This document shows positions 1 through 9,033 of a DNA stretch of 64,000 bases, piece after piece. Origin of the DNA: an uncultured Clostridia bacterium (GTDB lineage: Bacteria > Bacillota > Clostridia > JAAYHZ01); the NCBI GenBank assembly GCA_937894465.1, contig CALCRE010000299.1:3611-67610 (forward strand), given 5' to 3'. The notes under the pieces are model-generated. The model was not told the DNA's origin and ran no database searches. It was given only the letters and a program-made list of their open reading frames with translations. Position 1 is the first letter of the stretch; every line of letters starts with the position of its first letter. The position numbers and the translations under genes are program-made.

Positions 1-349
1 GAATGTCGTAATGATAGGGTTTGCTTTTACTCTCCGTTAGAAATCTCGTGAATTCCTCGGCGGTCAGCCGTTCTTTCCCGATGGTGTCAATGCCTTTTGA
101 ATAAACGACGCGGTATTTCTTGTCCACAACCTGTACGCCACCGCCGTTTTGCACGACAGCAGATGCATCAATCTGTTTATAATCCTCTTTGACTATAGAA
201 CATGCAGGATACCGGTTTTTTACCAGGGAATCCGAAATCAGTCCGCTGGCAAAGGACAGTAACATAAATGCAAGCACAGTGTCTATTATTGTCAGTAGAA
301 ATATCACTAGAAAATTTCTAAGAAATTGATTGGACAGTTTTCTTTTCAT
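1..349 (-). CDS. Sensor histidine kinase, N-terminal part (cut by window edge)
   Basis: The first 116 codons are visible: a short basic N-terminus (MKRKLSNQF), one hydrophobic membrane segment at about residues 12-32 and the beginning of an extracytoplasmic sensor region. The catalytic domains lie outside the window. The start codon sits 2 bases after the stop of the response regulator gene, so the two form a regulator-kinase operon. Calling it a histidine kinase rests on that arrangement and on the single N-terminal membrane helix; no kinase motif can be seen here. Confidence 0.75.
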   Translation of the reverse strand, partial: MKRKLSNQFLRNFLVIFLLTIIDTVLAFMLLSFASGLISDSLVKNRYPACSIVKEDYKQIDASAVVQNGGGVQVVDKKYRVVYSKGIDTIGKERLTAEEFTRFLTESKSKPYHYDI

Positions 350-351
350 GG

Positions 352-1029
352 CTATTCACCGGTATAGTGGAGCTTGTAACCGATGCCACGAATGGTTTTC
401 AGATACTTTGGCTTTTGCGGATCGTCTTCAATACGGTTCCTTATTCGACTGATATGCACCATCACGGTGTTGTCGTCAAAATAATACTCCTCCTCCCATA
501 CCGCTTGATAAAGCTGCCGCTTTGTAAACACCTTCTCAGGATGCTCGATAAAATGTAAAAGCAGCTTATACTCCTTTGCGCCAAGTTCAATCGGTTCTCC
601 GTCTTTAAAGGCGCAGCATTTTTCCTTGTCGATAGACAAGTTTTTATATGTAATGTGTCCGTCGGATTTTTCCTTAGGAGAAAGATACTCGTTACTCCGC
701 CTCAGTTGTGCGCCTATGCGGGCCACTAACTCGGCAATGGAAAACGGTTTAGCTATATAGTCGTCCGCGCCTAATCCGAGTCCTAGCACCTTGTCCATAT
801 CGTCCGCCCTGGCGGTGAGGAAGATGACGGGGATGGTGCTGTGTTCCCGTAATTTACGAAGAAGATTGAATCCATCGTCAAGGATCGCAAGATGAACTTC
901 CTGTTTTTTTAGGATGTCCCATGCTTCCTTACCGTTTTGTGCCGTCAAGACTGTGTATCCGTTTTCCTCCAGACTAATTTTCACAAGATTTCGGATATCA
1001 TTCTCGTCATCTGCAATCAGTATAACCAT
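352..1029 (-). CDS. OmpR/PhoB-family response regulator with a shortened receiver loop
   Basis: A 225-residue two-component regulator: receiver domain at 1-115 (acidic pocket D7-D8-E9, phosphoacceptor D51, switch T72, conserved K94) and a winged-helix DNA-binding domain at about 128-222 (ELGAKEYKLL, RIRNRIE, GIGYKL). Oddly, the usual six or so residues between the phosphorylated Asp and the following DGF are absent: the protein reads LAILDDGFNLL where relatives read LD-x-M-M-P-x-x-DGF. The gap is in frame, so the protein is otherwise full length. It removes the beta3-alpha3 loop next to the phosphorylation site and may impair phosphorylation by the kinase encoded just downstream. Family assignment is certain; activity is not. 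Confidence 0.93.
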   Translation of the reverse strand: MVILIADDENDIRNLVKISLEENGYTVLTAQNGKEAWDILKKQEVHLAILDDGFNLLRKLREHSTIPVIFLTARADDMDKVLGLGLGADDYIAKPFSIAELVARIGAQLRRSNEYLSPKEKSDGHITYKNLSIDKEKCCAFKDGEPIELGAKEYKLLLHFIEHPEKVFTKRQLYQAVWEEEYYFDDNTVMVHISRIRNRIEDDPQKPKYLKTIRGIGYKLHYTGE

Positions 1030-1074
1030 AAGAGTTTTAACACCTCCTGTCTGTAATACGCCACTATTTATATA

Positions 1075-2178
1075 TCATCTTACATATTCGTCAAAAAAGG
1101 CAAGACTTTTTTGATTGACGATCTTTAAAGATTCGTATCCTGATTTATTAACTCTTCCACCGAGTAGCGCGCATACAATCGGTGATGTTCTAATTAAATC
1201 CGTCAATGTATAATGGTTGCTGCCTTCGATATAATAGTACCGGGTGTTTCCGTTATTGAGCAACTGATTTTTGTTTTGCACATATTTATTGTCCGTTCCG
1301 ATCAAGGAGTAGCCGTTGTCACTGTAGATGTTCATAACGGCACACCGATAGGGATTTGTGTCCCATGTAAATTCATTTCCATCAATCCCCGTAATATCGC
1401 ACATATAGGGGGACTCCAACGCAATCACCGCTTTAATGTCGTTTCGTTGTCTTCCAACTCCGAGAGCGGCAGAGCCGCCAAGAGAATGACCGGCAACACC
1501 AATTCGATTTACATCGACTAACGAATAGAAGGAATCGTTTTCACTCATGGATTGTTCAATGAATGAGTCGATCACAAAATGAATGTCATCGGTGCGAAGC
1601 TTCATCCACTTTTGAAAACATGCATAAGAGTTCTCTAAATCCGAGTGGGAATCCTCTTCACTTAATTCCTTCATGTATCCCGGGTCGATCGTTATATTGA
1701 CTCCGTCAATTTTAGTATAGAGTGCATGATAGGTATGGTCAATGCTGACAACCACATAACCGTGGCTAGCAAGTTCTTTATATAGTGAAAGATTGCTTGT
1801 TTTTGTTGAAATACCACCGTGAGAAAAAACAATCAGGGGGCAAGAGTTATCTAAAATTCCGCCTTCTTTCGGATAATAAACAAGCAGGGACAGTTTTCGC
1901 GGACTGCCGTCGTTTTTTAACTCTTCCATACGAGATAGGTCAGTCAATTCCAACACACAAGATGTATAGGAGTATACACCTGTAGTTGGGATGCTTTTAA
2001 AATTAGGAAACATAACAACTGCGGTTAAAATAAAAATAATGGCAATTGTTGTAACACTGCTTACAATTCTTTTTAACCAACCTTTTTTTATGATCTTTAA
2101 CTTTCCCATGATAACCCGAAAACCAATCAAAAGAACCGACACAGCAAGTAAGATATAGTTATAAAAAGCCATAAACAC
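1075..2178 (-). CDS. Membrane-anchored alpha/beta-hydrolase (PAF-acetylhydrolase/dienelactone hydrolase-like)
   Basis: A 367-residue serine hydrolase. Two hydrophobic segments lie near the N-terminus (about 5-24 and 38-57), followed by a soluble catalytic domain. Visible motifs are the oxyanion-hole HGG (120-122), the nucleophile elbow GHSLGG with Ser232, and a C-terminal catalytic His322 in EGSNHYT; the acidic residue may be D286. This matches lipase or PAF-acetylhydrolase II-like enzymes that cleave ester bonds, probably outside the membrane. The substrate cannot be told. It ends 45 bases from the regulator start, so it may share transcription with the two-component system. Confidence 0.85.
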   Translation of the reverse strand: MFMAFYNYILLAVSVLLIGFRVIMGKLKIIKKGWLKRIVSSVTTIAIIFILTAVVMFPNFKSIPTTGVYSYTSCVLELTDLSRMEELKNDGSPRKLSLLVYYPKEGGILDNSCPLIVFSHGGISTKTSNLSLYKELASHGYVVVSIDHTYHALYTKIDGVNITIDPGYMKELSEEDSHSDLENSYACFQKWMKLRTDDIHFVIDSFIEQSMSENDSFYSLVDVNRIGVAGHSLGGSAALGVGRQRNDIKAVIALESPYMCDITGIDGNEFTWDTNPYRCAVMNIYSDNGYSLIGTDNKYVQNKNQLLNNGNTRYYYIEGSNHYTLTDLIRTSPIVCALLGGRVNKSGYESLKIVNQKSLAFFDEYVR

Positions 2179-2547
2179 TCCTTAATAAGCTTGCATCTGT
2201 TTTAAGTTCATCCACTCCACTCACACGGAGAAATAAGACATGGTCATTATAATATGAATATAACCAACAATACAATGACGGTGTAACATAAAATAGTAGA
2301 ATAGTCGTAAAGTTTGCTATTGATGCTTCCTCTTTTTATTAGTATAATGAACTAAGATATGGTCTATTGTGGTAAACAGCAATAGAAAAAGACAGAATAT
2401 TAACTTATTGATTTGCCGTAAAATGGATACGACGATCATGCTCATGCATCTTAAACGAGGCAATCATTATGAAAATTGAATATCATAATACGGACCGGCA
2501 GATGTAATTTGAATATTCAAATTCTTATGTAGGTTGAAAAACAAACG
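2179..2547. other. Intergenic region, nothing recognised
   Basis: AT-rich sequence between divergent genes. It should hold the promoters of both the hydrolase and the Cys-rich gene, but I see no hairpin, operator or RNA motif I would defend. Confidence 0.5.
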
Positions 2548-3012
2548 GTGAGCATAATGAAAAAGAAAAAGAAGTATAGGTCTTTGGAAGAAAGATACCT
2601 CCCCTCCGAGCCGTGCTGTTGCGATATATGCAGGTCATATTGCACCCGCCCGGGCTGGTGGACTGTCAAGCAAGCAGCTTTGGCAATCAAAGCAGGATAT
2701 GGGCGACGCATGATGTTGGAGATTTCACCTGAGTTGACTTTTGGCGTACTTTCTCCCGCATTTAAAGGTTGTGAAGGGAATTACGCTTTGCAAGAATACG
2801 CGAAAAATGGATGCAACTTTTTAAGAGATGGTCTCTGTGAACTTCATGGAACCGGTCATGAGCCCCTTGAATGCCGCTATTGCCATCATCTTCGAAAAGG
2901 TCTTGGCCAAAAATGCCATGCAGATCTTGAAAAGGACTGGAGAACACCGGGCGGACAGGCATTGGTAAGAAGTTGGATTGAACTCACCATAAAAAGAAAA
3001 CTATATCTATAA
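2548..3012 (+). CDS. Cysteine-rich protein, possible metal/Fe-S cluster (YkgJ-like) protein
   Basis: About 150 residues. The frame opens with GTG; an ATG three codons later (2557) is an alternative start. It has two cysteine groups: CCC-x2-C-x3-C near residues 23-32, and C75, C89, C97, H100, C109, C112, H113 and C123. The spacing recalls YkgJ/CxxCxxCC-type zinc or iron-sulfur proteins, but I do not recognise the exact family. No membrane segment is present. It stands alone, with no partner gene on its strand. Confidence 0.7.
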   Translation: MSIMKKKKKYRSLEERYLPSEPCCCDICRSYCTRPGWWTVKQAALAIKAGYGRRMMLEISPELTFGVLSPAFKGCEGNYALQEYAKNGCNFLRDGLCELHGTGHEPLECRYCHHLRKGLGQKCHADLEKDWRTPGGQALVRSWIELTIKRKLYL

Positions 3013-3108
3013 AACAAGCTTAAAAAACCTTTTCTCAACCTGTTTTGCTCATTTCACTTTTTTTCACGGACGTTTACTTCGAACGACTGTTATCATACTT
3101 TTTTTAAA

Positions 3109-3713
3109 CTAGAAAGTTCCATCCCCAATATTTTCCAAGAACCCACAATCCTTAAGTATCTTTTCAATAGCCTCCCCGATTGCAGGTGATGGGTTTTCCT
3201 TGTAGTATTTTTATCCTTTATATTGATGTAGGGTATATCCGCTTTCTTCATTCCTTTGCATAATTCCTTTAGCATGTTAACAGCATCAATTACATTAGAA
3301 AGCTGAAGGTTTACAAATGTAATATAATGATCTCTCTGATACATACATCCATTGCAATCTGCCATGTGCAGAATAATCCACAAGTCAAGAGTCAGATTAC
3401 TATAACCAAACCTATACGTAACCTGCTTAAAAGAACTTGCTTGTTTCATCCTGTCCATAGTTGTAAAAAATTGCTGAACATGAACCTGTTCGTCGCTTTC
3501 ATAATCGGAAAGATGGTATATTACCGTTTGACCAAATACAGTTAGCTTTTTTACATATTTAGAAGGATCTTTTTGGACGTCGCACTATATCGAAACTTTA
3601 TAAGCAGTGTCTTGATTATTATTAAATAAATAATCCAACCACTTTAGATACCAATACTCTGTTTCTCCCTCCACGCTAAAGAAATAAGTGTTACATCTTT
3701 TCAAACAAGCCAT
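3109..3713 (-). pseudogene. RloB-like (TOPRIM-type) partner, broken by a stop, a deletion and a frameshift
   Basis: The start codon follows the stop of the upstream ATPase gene with no gap. Reading on gives FFSVEGETEYWYLKWL, the N-terminal TOPRIM-type EGxTE motif of RloB-like proteins, then an in-frame TAG at 3585-3587. After the TAG the frame continues with GYSNLTLDLWIILH, the equivalent of the RloB SNPxFELWxLLH motif. A frameshift near 3205 moves the last part, NPSPAIGEAIEKILKDCG, to another frame. About 30 residues also seem to be missing in the middle. Known RloB proteins pair with RloA ATPases in restriction/abortive-infection islands. This copy is almost certainly dead. Confidence 0.82.
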
Positions 3714-5045
3714 TTATCGCACACCACCTTCGCTAGCACGAATTTCTTCGAAAATAGGTGTAAAATCAATATCTTTAATGGCACCATATTGACTGATAAA
3801 ATAATTCTTCATATAGTCATCGTGCTTACGAACACCCTTTTCACCAGTCGTTCCGAAATCAGATAAAGCATATAACGTGCTGTAATGACTATCATCATCA
3901 CGCTCCACAAATTTAATTTCATCTCTTCTAAAAAGGTTAGAGTTTAAGAAAATCGGATTATGTGTATTAAAGATAAGCTGTGCGCGATGAATATTAATAT
4001 CATCATTATGAAATATATTAATAATACTCATAAGTGCCATCGGATGGATAGAAGCATCAAATTCATCAACAACCAAAGTACCACCTATTTGTATTGCACG
4101 AATTACCAACGGAAACATATTGATAAATTGGATGGTGCCATATGACTCAAATAATTCAGCTGCCATAGCAGCACCTTTCTTCTCTTTTATATTATTAAAA
4201 ATAGAACATAACTTCGCCTCAGAATCGTCATCGCTCACAACATATCCTAGAGCATTAGAGTTGATACCAAAAAGTCTTGCGGCCTTATCCGTCGTTGCCT
4301 CTACATATACAGCCTTTTTCTGCGCGTCAGCAAACCTTTTAATTAATTGCATAGAGTCAGCACGATAAATTACCATAAATTTATTTGCAAACCAATCAAT
4401 AACCGTCTTCACAAAAAGTTGCGAGATAATTAGCTTAAAACCATTGGTCAGGAATAACTCCTCTTGATTTAGGCTGTTTTGTGCAATATTAAAAACACTT
4501 TCATAATTCTGCACCGTGGATTCAGGTAAATACCTTTTAATAACCTTTAAGCTTCCAAGAACTAATTTTTCACCACGCCTAAATACTACATCACCATTAA
4601 CAAAAAGCTCTTCATCGATTACTTTTCTTTGATAATTATCTTCAAGAAATAATCCCAGATCAAGACTGACACTATATTTCACAAGCATCTTATCCACAAA
4701 AAATTCTACGGAAAATTCAACAGGCATAGATGAGGTTAGTTTATTATTCGGAATTAACTCTAAAGCAGACGATGCAGGATTAGGAGAAGACTTTTCTTCT
4801 GAGTTTCTAATATTTCCACGAAGAACAATAGAACGAAACACATCCATTGCACCTATTATATTTGTTTTTCCTGCTGCATTAGGACCATATATAACAGAAG
4901 AACATAAACCTATAACAGGCTTACCCTTTACTTCTTCTTTTAATAAGCTGTAATCAAGTCCCGATTGTTTCGCTGCCTTTTTCATAGAGAACATTGTTTT
5001 CTCCACGAATGACTTGTAGTTCTTTGTTGTAAATTCAAGCAACAT
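3714..5045 (-). CDS. RloA-like AAA ATPase (AAA15/ABC-type, defence-associated)
   Basis: A 443-residue ATPase, starting at the ATG preceded by GAGGG rather than at the upstream in-frame ATG. Walker A is GPNAAGKT at 54-61, the signature region is poorly conserved, and a Walker B with following acidic residues appears as GTLVVDEFDASIH, with a C-terminal NTHNP switch. The fold is that of the SMC/RecF-like AAA15 proteins that pair with RloB nuclease-like subunits. The partner directly downstream is broken, so this ATPase appears to be an orphan although its own frame is intact. A phage-defence role is inferred from the family, not shown. Confidence 0.85.
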   Translation of the reverse strand: MLLEFTTKNYKSFVEKTMFSMKKAAKQSGLDYSLLKEEVKGKPVIGLCSSVIYGPNAAGKTNIIGAMDVFRSIVLRGNIRNSEEKSSPNPASSALELIPNNKLTSSMPVEFSVEFFVDKMLVKYSVSLDLGLFLEDNYQRKVIDEELFVNGDVVFRRGEKLVLGSLKVIKRYLPESTVQNYESVFNIAQNSLNQEELFLTNGFKLIISQLFVKTVIDWFANKFMVIYRADSMQLIKRFADAQKKAVYVEATTDKAARLFGINSNALGYVVSDDDSEAKLCSIFNNIKEKKGAAMAAELFESYGTIQFINMFPLVIRAIQIGGTLVVDEFDASIHPMALMSIINIFHNDDINIHRAQLIFNTHNPIFLNSNLFRRDEIKFVERDDDSHYSTLYALSDFGTTGEKGVRKHDDYMKNYFISQYGAIKDIDFTPIFEEIRASEGGVR

Positions 5046-5634
5046 GGACATAACCCTCAATTTCGCTTCATATTTGCAATAACATATTATTACTTTAGGC
5101 AAACTCTACCTATAAGTCAATATTCAAATTTTATTTTGCAAAATTACTGCAAAAAACAAATACATTTCTTTTTCGGATGATCGAAAGTTACGATGAATTG
5201 CCTTGATTTCTTCAAGCAATTCGTAGATTGTGCCGTTTTGGTCTTGTTTCAACAATTAATATATAATGCCATCACAATCCGCCAGCATATGACCAATTGG
5301 TCATCGGTCGAACCACACATGTTCCGCACCATCACCGTTCCCCCATTCCACAATAGCATATGAGGCGCAAACAATCAGGAGCATATGTTAAAACTCACTT
5401 GCGGCAACCTTTCAAAAAAATATAATTTGGTTGTTTTAATATTATGTTTCGTATGTAGCAGGAAAATTAGCTGAACTAACCGTTTAAGAGGAAATACCAT
5501 TAACCTTAGCAATGGCTAATAAATTTTAAACATCCTGCTTCTTGTGGATCGGTAAAGGAAAAAAAGCTTCTTTTTTTACCTCTTTTTCTTTTTCTTTATA
5601 TGATCATTTTTATTACACCTATCCTTGTATTGTT
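5046..5634. other. Intergenic region with a decayed minus-strand coding remnant
   Basis: No intact gene. On the minus strand, broken reading gives protein-like stretches such as YAIVEWGNGDGAEHVWFDR and then GTIYELLEEIKAIHRNF, separated by stops. I do not recognise the parent protein. A long hairpin (GAATTGC...GCAATTC, about 5192-5220) lies within this remnant. Confidence 0.45.
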
Positions 5635-5688
5635 CGCTCAAAAGATGTATAGTATTAAATAGGAAATTTGTATGGCGAGGATTGAGCG
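5635..5688 (+). promoter_or_regulatory. Inverted repeat flanking the darTG operon promoter region
   Basis: CGCTCAA at 5635-5641 and its reverse complement TTGAGCG at 5682-5688 bracket an AT-rich stretch with a TATAGT-like -10, and the second arm touches the start codon of the HTH gene. This layout suits an autoregulatory operator, perhaps bound by the HTH protein itself. The RBS GCGAGG lies inside the repeat-flanked stretch. Confidence 0.4.
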
Positions 5689-5901
5689 ATGAGTTTGGAA
5701 ACAGAGCTGATGTCAACTAAAAAAGCGGCAGAATTGTGGGGAATTACTGCTCGTCGTGTTCAGATCCTTTGTAGCAAGGGTCTGGTAGAAGGTGCGATCA
5801 AGTTGGATAGAACATGGATTATACCAAAAGGTTCTGCTAAGCCTGTTGACGGACGCACCCGAGCAGCTAAACTGAACAAGAACAGGGAGGCAGGTATTTA
5901 A
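5689..5901 (+). CDS. Small helix-turn-helix (MerR/excisionase-like) protein of the DarTG operon
   Basis: A 70-residue protein with a helix-turn-helix at about 8-40 (STKKAAELWGITARRVQILC) followed by a short wing (KLDRTWIIPKGS) and a basic tail, typical of small MerR-like or excisionase-like DNA-binding proteins. Its stop codon overlaps the start of darT by one base (TAATG), so the two are translationally coupled. The likely role is repression of the toxin operon, inferred from position. No catalytic domain is present. Confidence 0.8.
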   Translation: MSLETELMSTKKAAELWGITARRVQILCSKGLVEGAIKLDRTWIIPKGSAKPVDGRTRAAKLNKNREAGI

Positions 5902-6557
5902 TGAGCAGCATTGATCCTAATAGTATTAAATTATTTCATATTGTTCATATTGACAAATTGCCCCCTATACTTAGTTCAGGCAAAGCAGGACGATTGATTT
6001 GTGATAACGATGTAAAAAAACTGAACCTTTCGGGCACAACTATTGGTATGAGCAAAATTAAAGAACGAAGGATGAATGAGCTTACCCTGAATTCTCATCC
6101 CGATTTGTTTGTCGGTGACTGTGTTCCATTCTACTTTTGTCCGCGGTCAATAATGTTATATATGTTTCGTCAAAACAATCATCCTGATATAGAATATAAA
6201 GGCGGGCAAGAGCCGATAGTACATTTGGTGTTCAAGATGATGGATGTTATTGATTGGGCAAATCAAAAAGAACGACGGTGGGCGTTTACAGACTCCAACG
6301 CAGGTTCACGTTACTTTAATGACTATTGCGATCTTTTGTATATCAATAGACTCAATTGGAATGCTATTAATACAAATAGTTGGAGCAATTGCATAGAGGA
6401 AAAGCAAGCAGAATTTTTAGTGGAAAAATCTTTACCTTGGCATCTTGTAGGAGGGATAGGGGTTTATTCTCTTGAGTATTACCATAAGGTTTACGATGCT
6501 ATAGTATCCGCAATGCACAAACCTTCTATCAGAGTTAAGCGTGAATGGTATTATTAG
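5901..6557 (+). CDS. darT: DarT ssDNA thymidine ADP-ribosyltransferase toxin (DUF4433)
   Basis: A 218-residue toxin of the DarT family. The family uses NAD+ to ADP-ribosylate thymidine bases in single-stranded DNA, blocking replication. Visible hallmarks: FHIVHIDKLPPIL at the N-terminus, a basic KIKERR segment (51-57), VPFYFCPRSIMLYMF at 75-89, and the catalytic glutamate in KQAEFLVE (E171). Length is normal for DarT2-type proteins. It lies between a small HTH gene and the macrodomain antitoxin gene, 14 bases from the latter, the standard DarTG order. The frame is intact, so the toxin is probably functional and held in check by DarG. Confidence 0.93.
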   Translation: MSSIDPNSIKLFHIVHIDKLPPILSSGKAGRLICDNDVKKLNLSGTTIGMSKIKERRMNELTLNSHPDLFVGDCVPFYFCPRSIMLYMFRQNNHPDIEYKGGQEPIVHLVFKMMDVIDWANQKERRWAFTDSNAGSRYFNDYCDLLYINRLNWNAINTNSWSNCIEEKQAEFLVEKSLPWHLVGGIGVYSLEYYHKVYDAIVSAMHKPSIRVKREWYY

Positions 6558-6571
6558 CGAGGTGATTGAAA

Positions 6572-7633
6572 ATGATTAACTATAAAACCGGTGACTTATT
6601 TAATGATAATGCTGAAGCTATTGTCAATACCGTGAACTGCGTTGGCGTTATGGGGCGCGGTATTGCTCTACAGTTCAAAAAGCGTTATCCGGAAAACTTT
6701 AATGCATATGAAGCTAAATGTAAGCTTGGTGAAATGATCCCCGGACGGGTATTTGTATTTGAAATGAATAGTTTTATTAATCCAAGGTATATTATCAATT
6801 TTCCTACTAAACGTCATTGGCGCGGAGCAAGTCGTATTGAGGATATCGAATCAGGCTTGGCCGATTTGGCTAAGGTTATTAAAACATACAACATTAAATC
6901 TATTGCCATTCCTCCGCTTGGAAGCGGATTAGGGGGACTGGACTGGTTTCTTGTTAAAGGTAAAATCAAAGCTGCCCTCATTGACATAAAAGACGTTGAG
7001 ATAAATGTATATGAGCCGACCGGCGCGCCCAAAGCTGAGGATATGGTGCGAAATAAACAAGTCCCATCAATGACGCCGGGTCGTGCCGCACTTGTGGAAT
7101 TAATTCATTTCTACCTCAAAGGATTACTTGACCCATTTATTACTTTGCTTGAGATCCACAAGCTAATGTACTTTTTGCAAGCTTCAGGTGAAAACCTTCG
7201 CTTGCAATACACAAAAGAAACATACGGCCCTTTTGCAAGAAATCTATCCCACGTGTTAAATGTAGTTGAGGGCCATATGTTGTCTGGATATGCAGATGGT
7301 GGAAACAATCCGAGAAAGCGATTAGAGTTAATTCCCGGAGCTACAGATGACGCAAAAAAGTTTTTGTCTTCACAACCCGACACACTTAAGCGTATAGAAA
7401 GAGTATCTGAGCTTGTAGACGGGTTTGAAACACCTTTTGGATTGGAGTTACTCGCTACGGTTCATTGGCTTGTGAAAAACGGTGCTAATTCATTAAATGA
7501 AGTTATTGAGGAAACATATGCATGGAATCAGCATAAATCCCAATTCAGTCCGAGGCAAATTGAAATTGCCTTACGCAGATTAGTCTCATTGCAATGGGTA
7601 GATCCCATCGAAGGACTAAACATGCGAAATTAA
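6572..7633 (+). CDS. darG: DarG macrodomain antitoxin (ADP-ribosyl-DNA hydrolase plus C-terminal toxin-binding domain)
   Basis: The start is the ATG following GAGGTGAT. Residues 1-150 form a macrodomain: AIVNTVNCVGVMGRG with the ribose-binding asparagines, then IPPLGSGLGGLDW. In the family this domain removes ADP-ribose from thymidine. Residues about 165-350 form the C-terminal region (GRAALVELIHFYL, MYFLQASGE), related to DUF4065-like folds and known to bind and block DarT. At 353 residues both domains are full length. The pair with darT is complete, in contrast to the decayed systems nearby. Confidence 0.93.
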   Translation: MINYKTGDLFNDNAEAIVNTVNCVGVMGRGIALQFKKRYPENFNAYEAKCKLGEMIPGRVFVFEMNSFINPRYIINFPTKRHWRGASRIEDIESGLADLAKVIKTYNIKSIAIPPLGSGLGGLDWFLVKGKIKAALIDIKDVEINVYEPTGAPKAEDMVRNKQVPSMTPGRAALVELIHFYLKGLLDPFITLLEIHKLMYFLQASGENLRLQYTKETYGPFARNLSHVLNVVEGHMLSGYADGGNNPRKRLELIPGATDDAKKFLSSQPDTLKRIERVSELVDGFETPFGLELLATVHWLVKNGANSLNEVIEETYAWNQHKSQFSPRQIEIALRRLVSLQWVDPIEGLNMRN

Positions 7634-7675
7634 ATCCTATTAAAAAACTAAAAAGCTTAGCTAAATCATGTAGGA

Positions 7676-7698
7676 GGTCACCCATTAATTGGGTGACC
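7676..7698. repeat. Perfect 9-bp inverted repeat after darG
   Basis: GGTCACCCA-TTAAT-TGGGTGACC. It is a strong hairpin 42 bases past darG, but neither side is followed by a clear T-run, so calling it an intrinsic terminator is uncertain. It overlaps the 3' end of the NUDIX remnant. Confidence 0.55.
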
Positions 7699-8160
7699 CC
7701 CCACACCACTTATCCCGACAAATCTGTTATCGCGATTTTCTGTCCAGGAATAAAGCCACAATAAGGCTTCGATCAAGCCGGCAATATCACATTTTTTTAT
7801 AAATTTACGTTGATAGTTATCATGCTCTTTGTCTCTTGTTAGTCGTAACGCTTGTTCGAGTGGAAACCAGACCACCGTTACGTCCTCAGCAATTTGTTCA
7901 TGTTAGGCAGCTCACCCTTTTCGCAGAAGACACGGCCCATGAAATATATGCATTCCTGCAAAAATCATGATCATAACTATTTTCCGAGAATCCACCTCGG
8001 TTCTCCGGTTATTTCGCATGGACGTCCGATCTCTTCCCAAATCTCACGCTTAACAGCGATAACTCTTCACGTCCTTTGTAAAACTCCGCAATCTCACACA
8101 TATTGAACATGTCTTTACCAACATTCGTAATATGAACAAGATGCGAATGCTTATTACCTC
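7678..8160 (-). pseudogene. NUDIX hydrolase remnant (5'-truncated, several frameshifts)
   Basis: Pieces in different frames rebuild a NUDIX protein: GNKHSHLVHITNVGKDMF, then AEFYKGREELSLL, then after a shift near 8043 KREIWEEIGRPCEI (the NUDIX box REIWEEIG), then FMGRVFCEKGELPNMN, and after another shift IAEDVTVVWFPLEQALRLT. The start is missing: the homology runs right up to 2 bases from the end of the tyrosine kinase gene. No functional product is expected. Confidence 0.8.
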
Positions 8161-8161
8161 T

Positions 8162-8932
8162 TTATGAATCCTCATAACTGGTGTAGTTGTAGTAGTTATA
8201 ATAACGGCCGGATCTTTTATCGATCTTGGTCAACACAACGCCTAAAATGTTGGCATTTATATTCAAAAGAGCTTGTTTCGCACGGATTGCCGCCTGCACA
8301 TTGGTTTTCCCGGAAGCGATGACCAGCAGCACACCATCCGTTACCTTACTGACAACGGCAGCATCAGCCAATTGTGCTACGGGAGGTGTGTCAATAACAA
8401 TGATATCAAATGCTTTTTTTAATAAATCCAAAAAGTTTTTGAACTTTTGTGACGAGAGAATTTCAACAGGATTCGGCGGAGTAAAACCGGCTGTCAATAT
8501 AAATAAATTTTCAATTTCAGGAACTTCTTTTACATAACTTATAACCGATTGATCCTCCAAGATCATGTCGGCTAATATATGAGTTAACCCCACATCATTG
8601 CCTATACGGAAATTGTGATGAATTTTAGGTTTCCTTAAATCACACTCTATAAGTAAAACCTTTTTGTCTATTTGTGCCAAAGATATGGCTAAGTTACATG
8701 CTGTTGTGGATTTTCCGTCACTTGGCTCCGGACTGGTGACGGCAATGGTTTTTAATTCATTGTCTATACCGGCAAACCCTATGTTCGTCCTCAATGCACG
8801 AAATGCTTCAGCTGCATGTGACTTAGGTTCATGATACACAATCAAGTTTTGACTTAGCTCTCTCCTGACGGAACGTATCCTATGTGTTTTATTAGCCTTG
8901 ACGGTATCTTCTTGTTTGTGAAGTAAATTCAT
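8162..8932 (-). CDS. BY-type tyrosine kinase, CpsD/CapB/YwqD-like
   Basis: A 256-residue cytoplasmic ATPase. I chose the ATG giving MNLLHKQ; an in-frame start further upstream adds 32 unlikely residues. Motifs are those of bacterial tyrosine kinases: Walker A TSPEPSDGKST (66-76), Walker A' LLIECDLR, Walker B IIVIDTPP, and a C-terminal tyrosine cluster (six Tyr between 244 and 253) that is the usual autophosphorylation tail. The family normally works with a membrane activator (CapA/YwqC) in capsule synthesis, but no such gene or any glycan gene is adjacent. It lies next to flagellar late genes with a broken NUDIX gene behind it. Confidence 0.88.
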   Translation of the reverse strand: MNLLHKQEDTVKANKTHRIRSVRRELSQNLIVYHEPKSHAAEAFRALRTNIGFAGIDNELKTIAVTSPEPSDGKSTTACNLAISLAQIDKKVLLIECDLRKPKIHHNFRIGNDVGLTHILADMILEDQSVISYVKEVPEIENLFILTAGFTPPNPVEILSSQKFKNFLDLLKKAFDIIVIDTPPVAQLADAAVVSKVTDGVLLVIASGKTNVQAAIRAKQALLNINANILGVVLTKIDKRSGRYYNYYNYTSYEDS

Positions 8933-9033
8933 TAAACTTTCTCCTGTTTCATTTGAATAAAAACATTGCGGTCTACCCTTACCGGTTGTGTAGGCAACCG
9001 GTAAGGGATGTACAATCCATTCGACCACCTTGT

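Noticed and set aside
2517..2962. Two short minus-strand frames over the Cys-rich gene
   Set aside because: They are antisense shadows; the plus-strand frame has the ordered Cys/His motifs.
7676..7698. Insertion sequence end or att site
   Set aside because: It is a single compact hairpin without a matching copy nearby and without target duplication.
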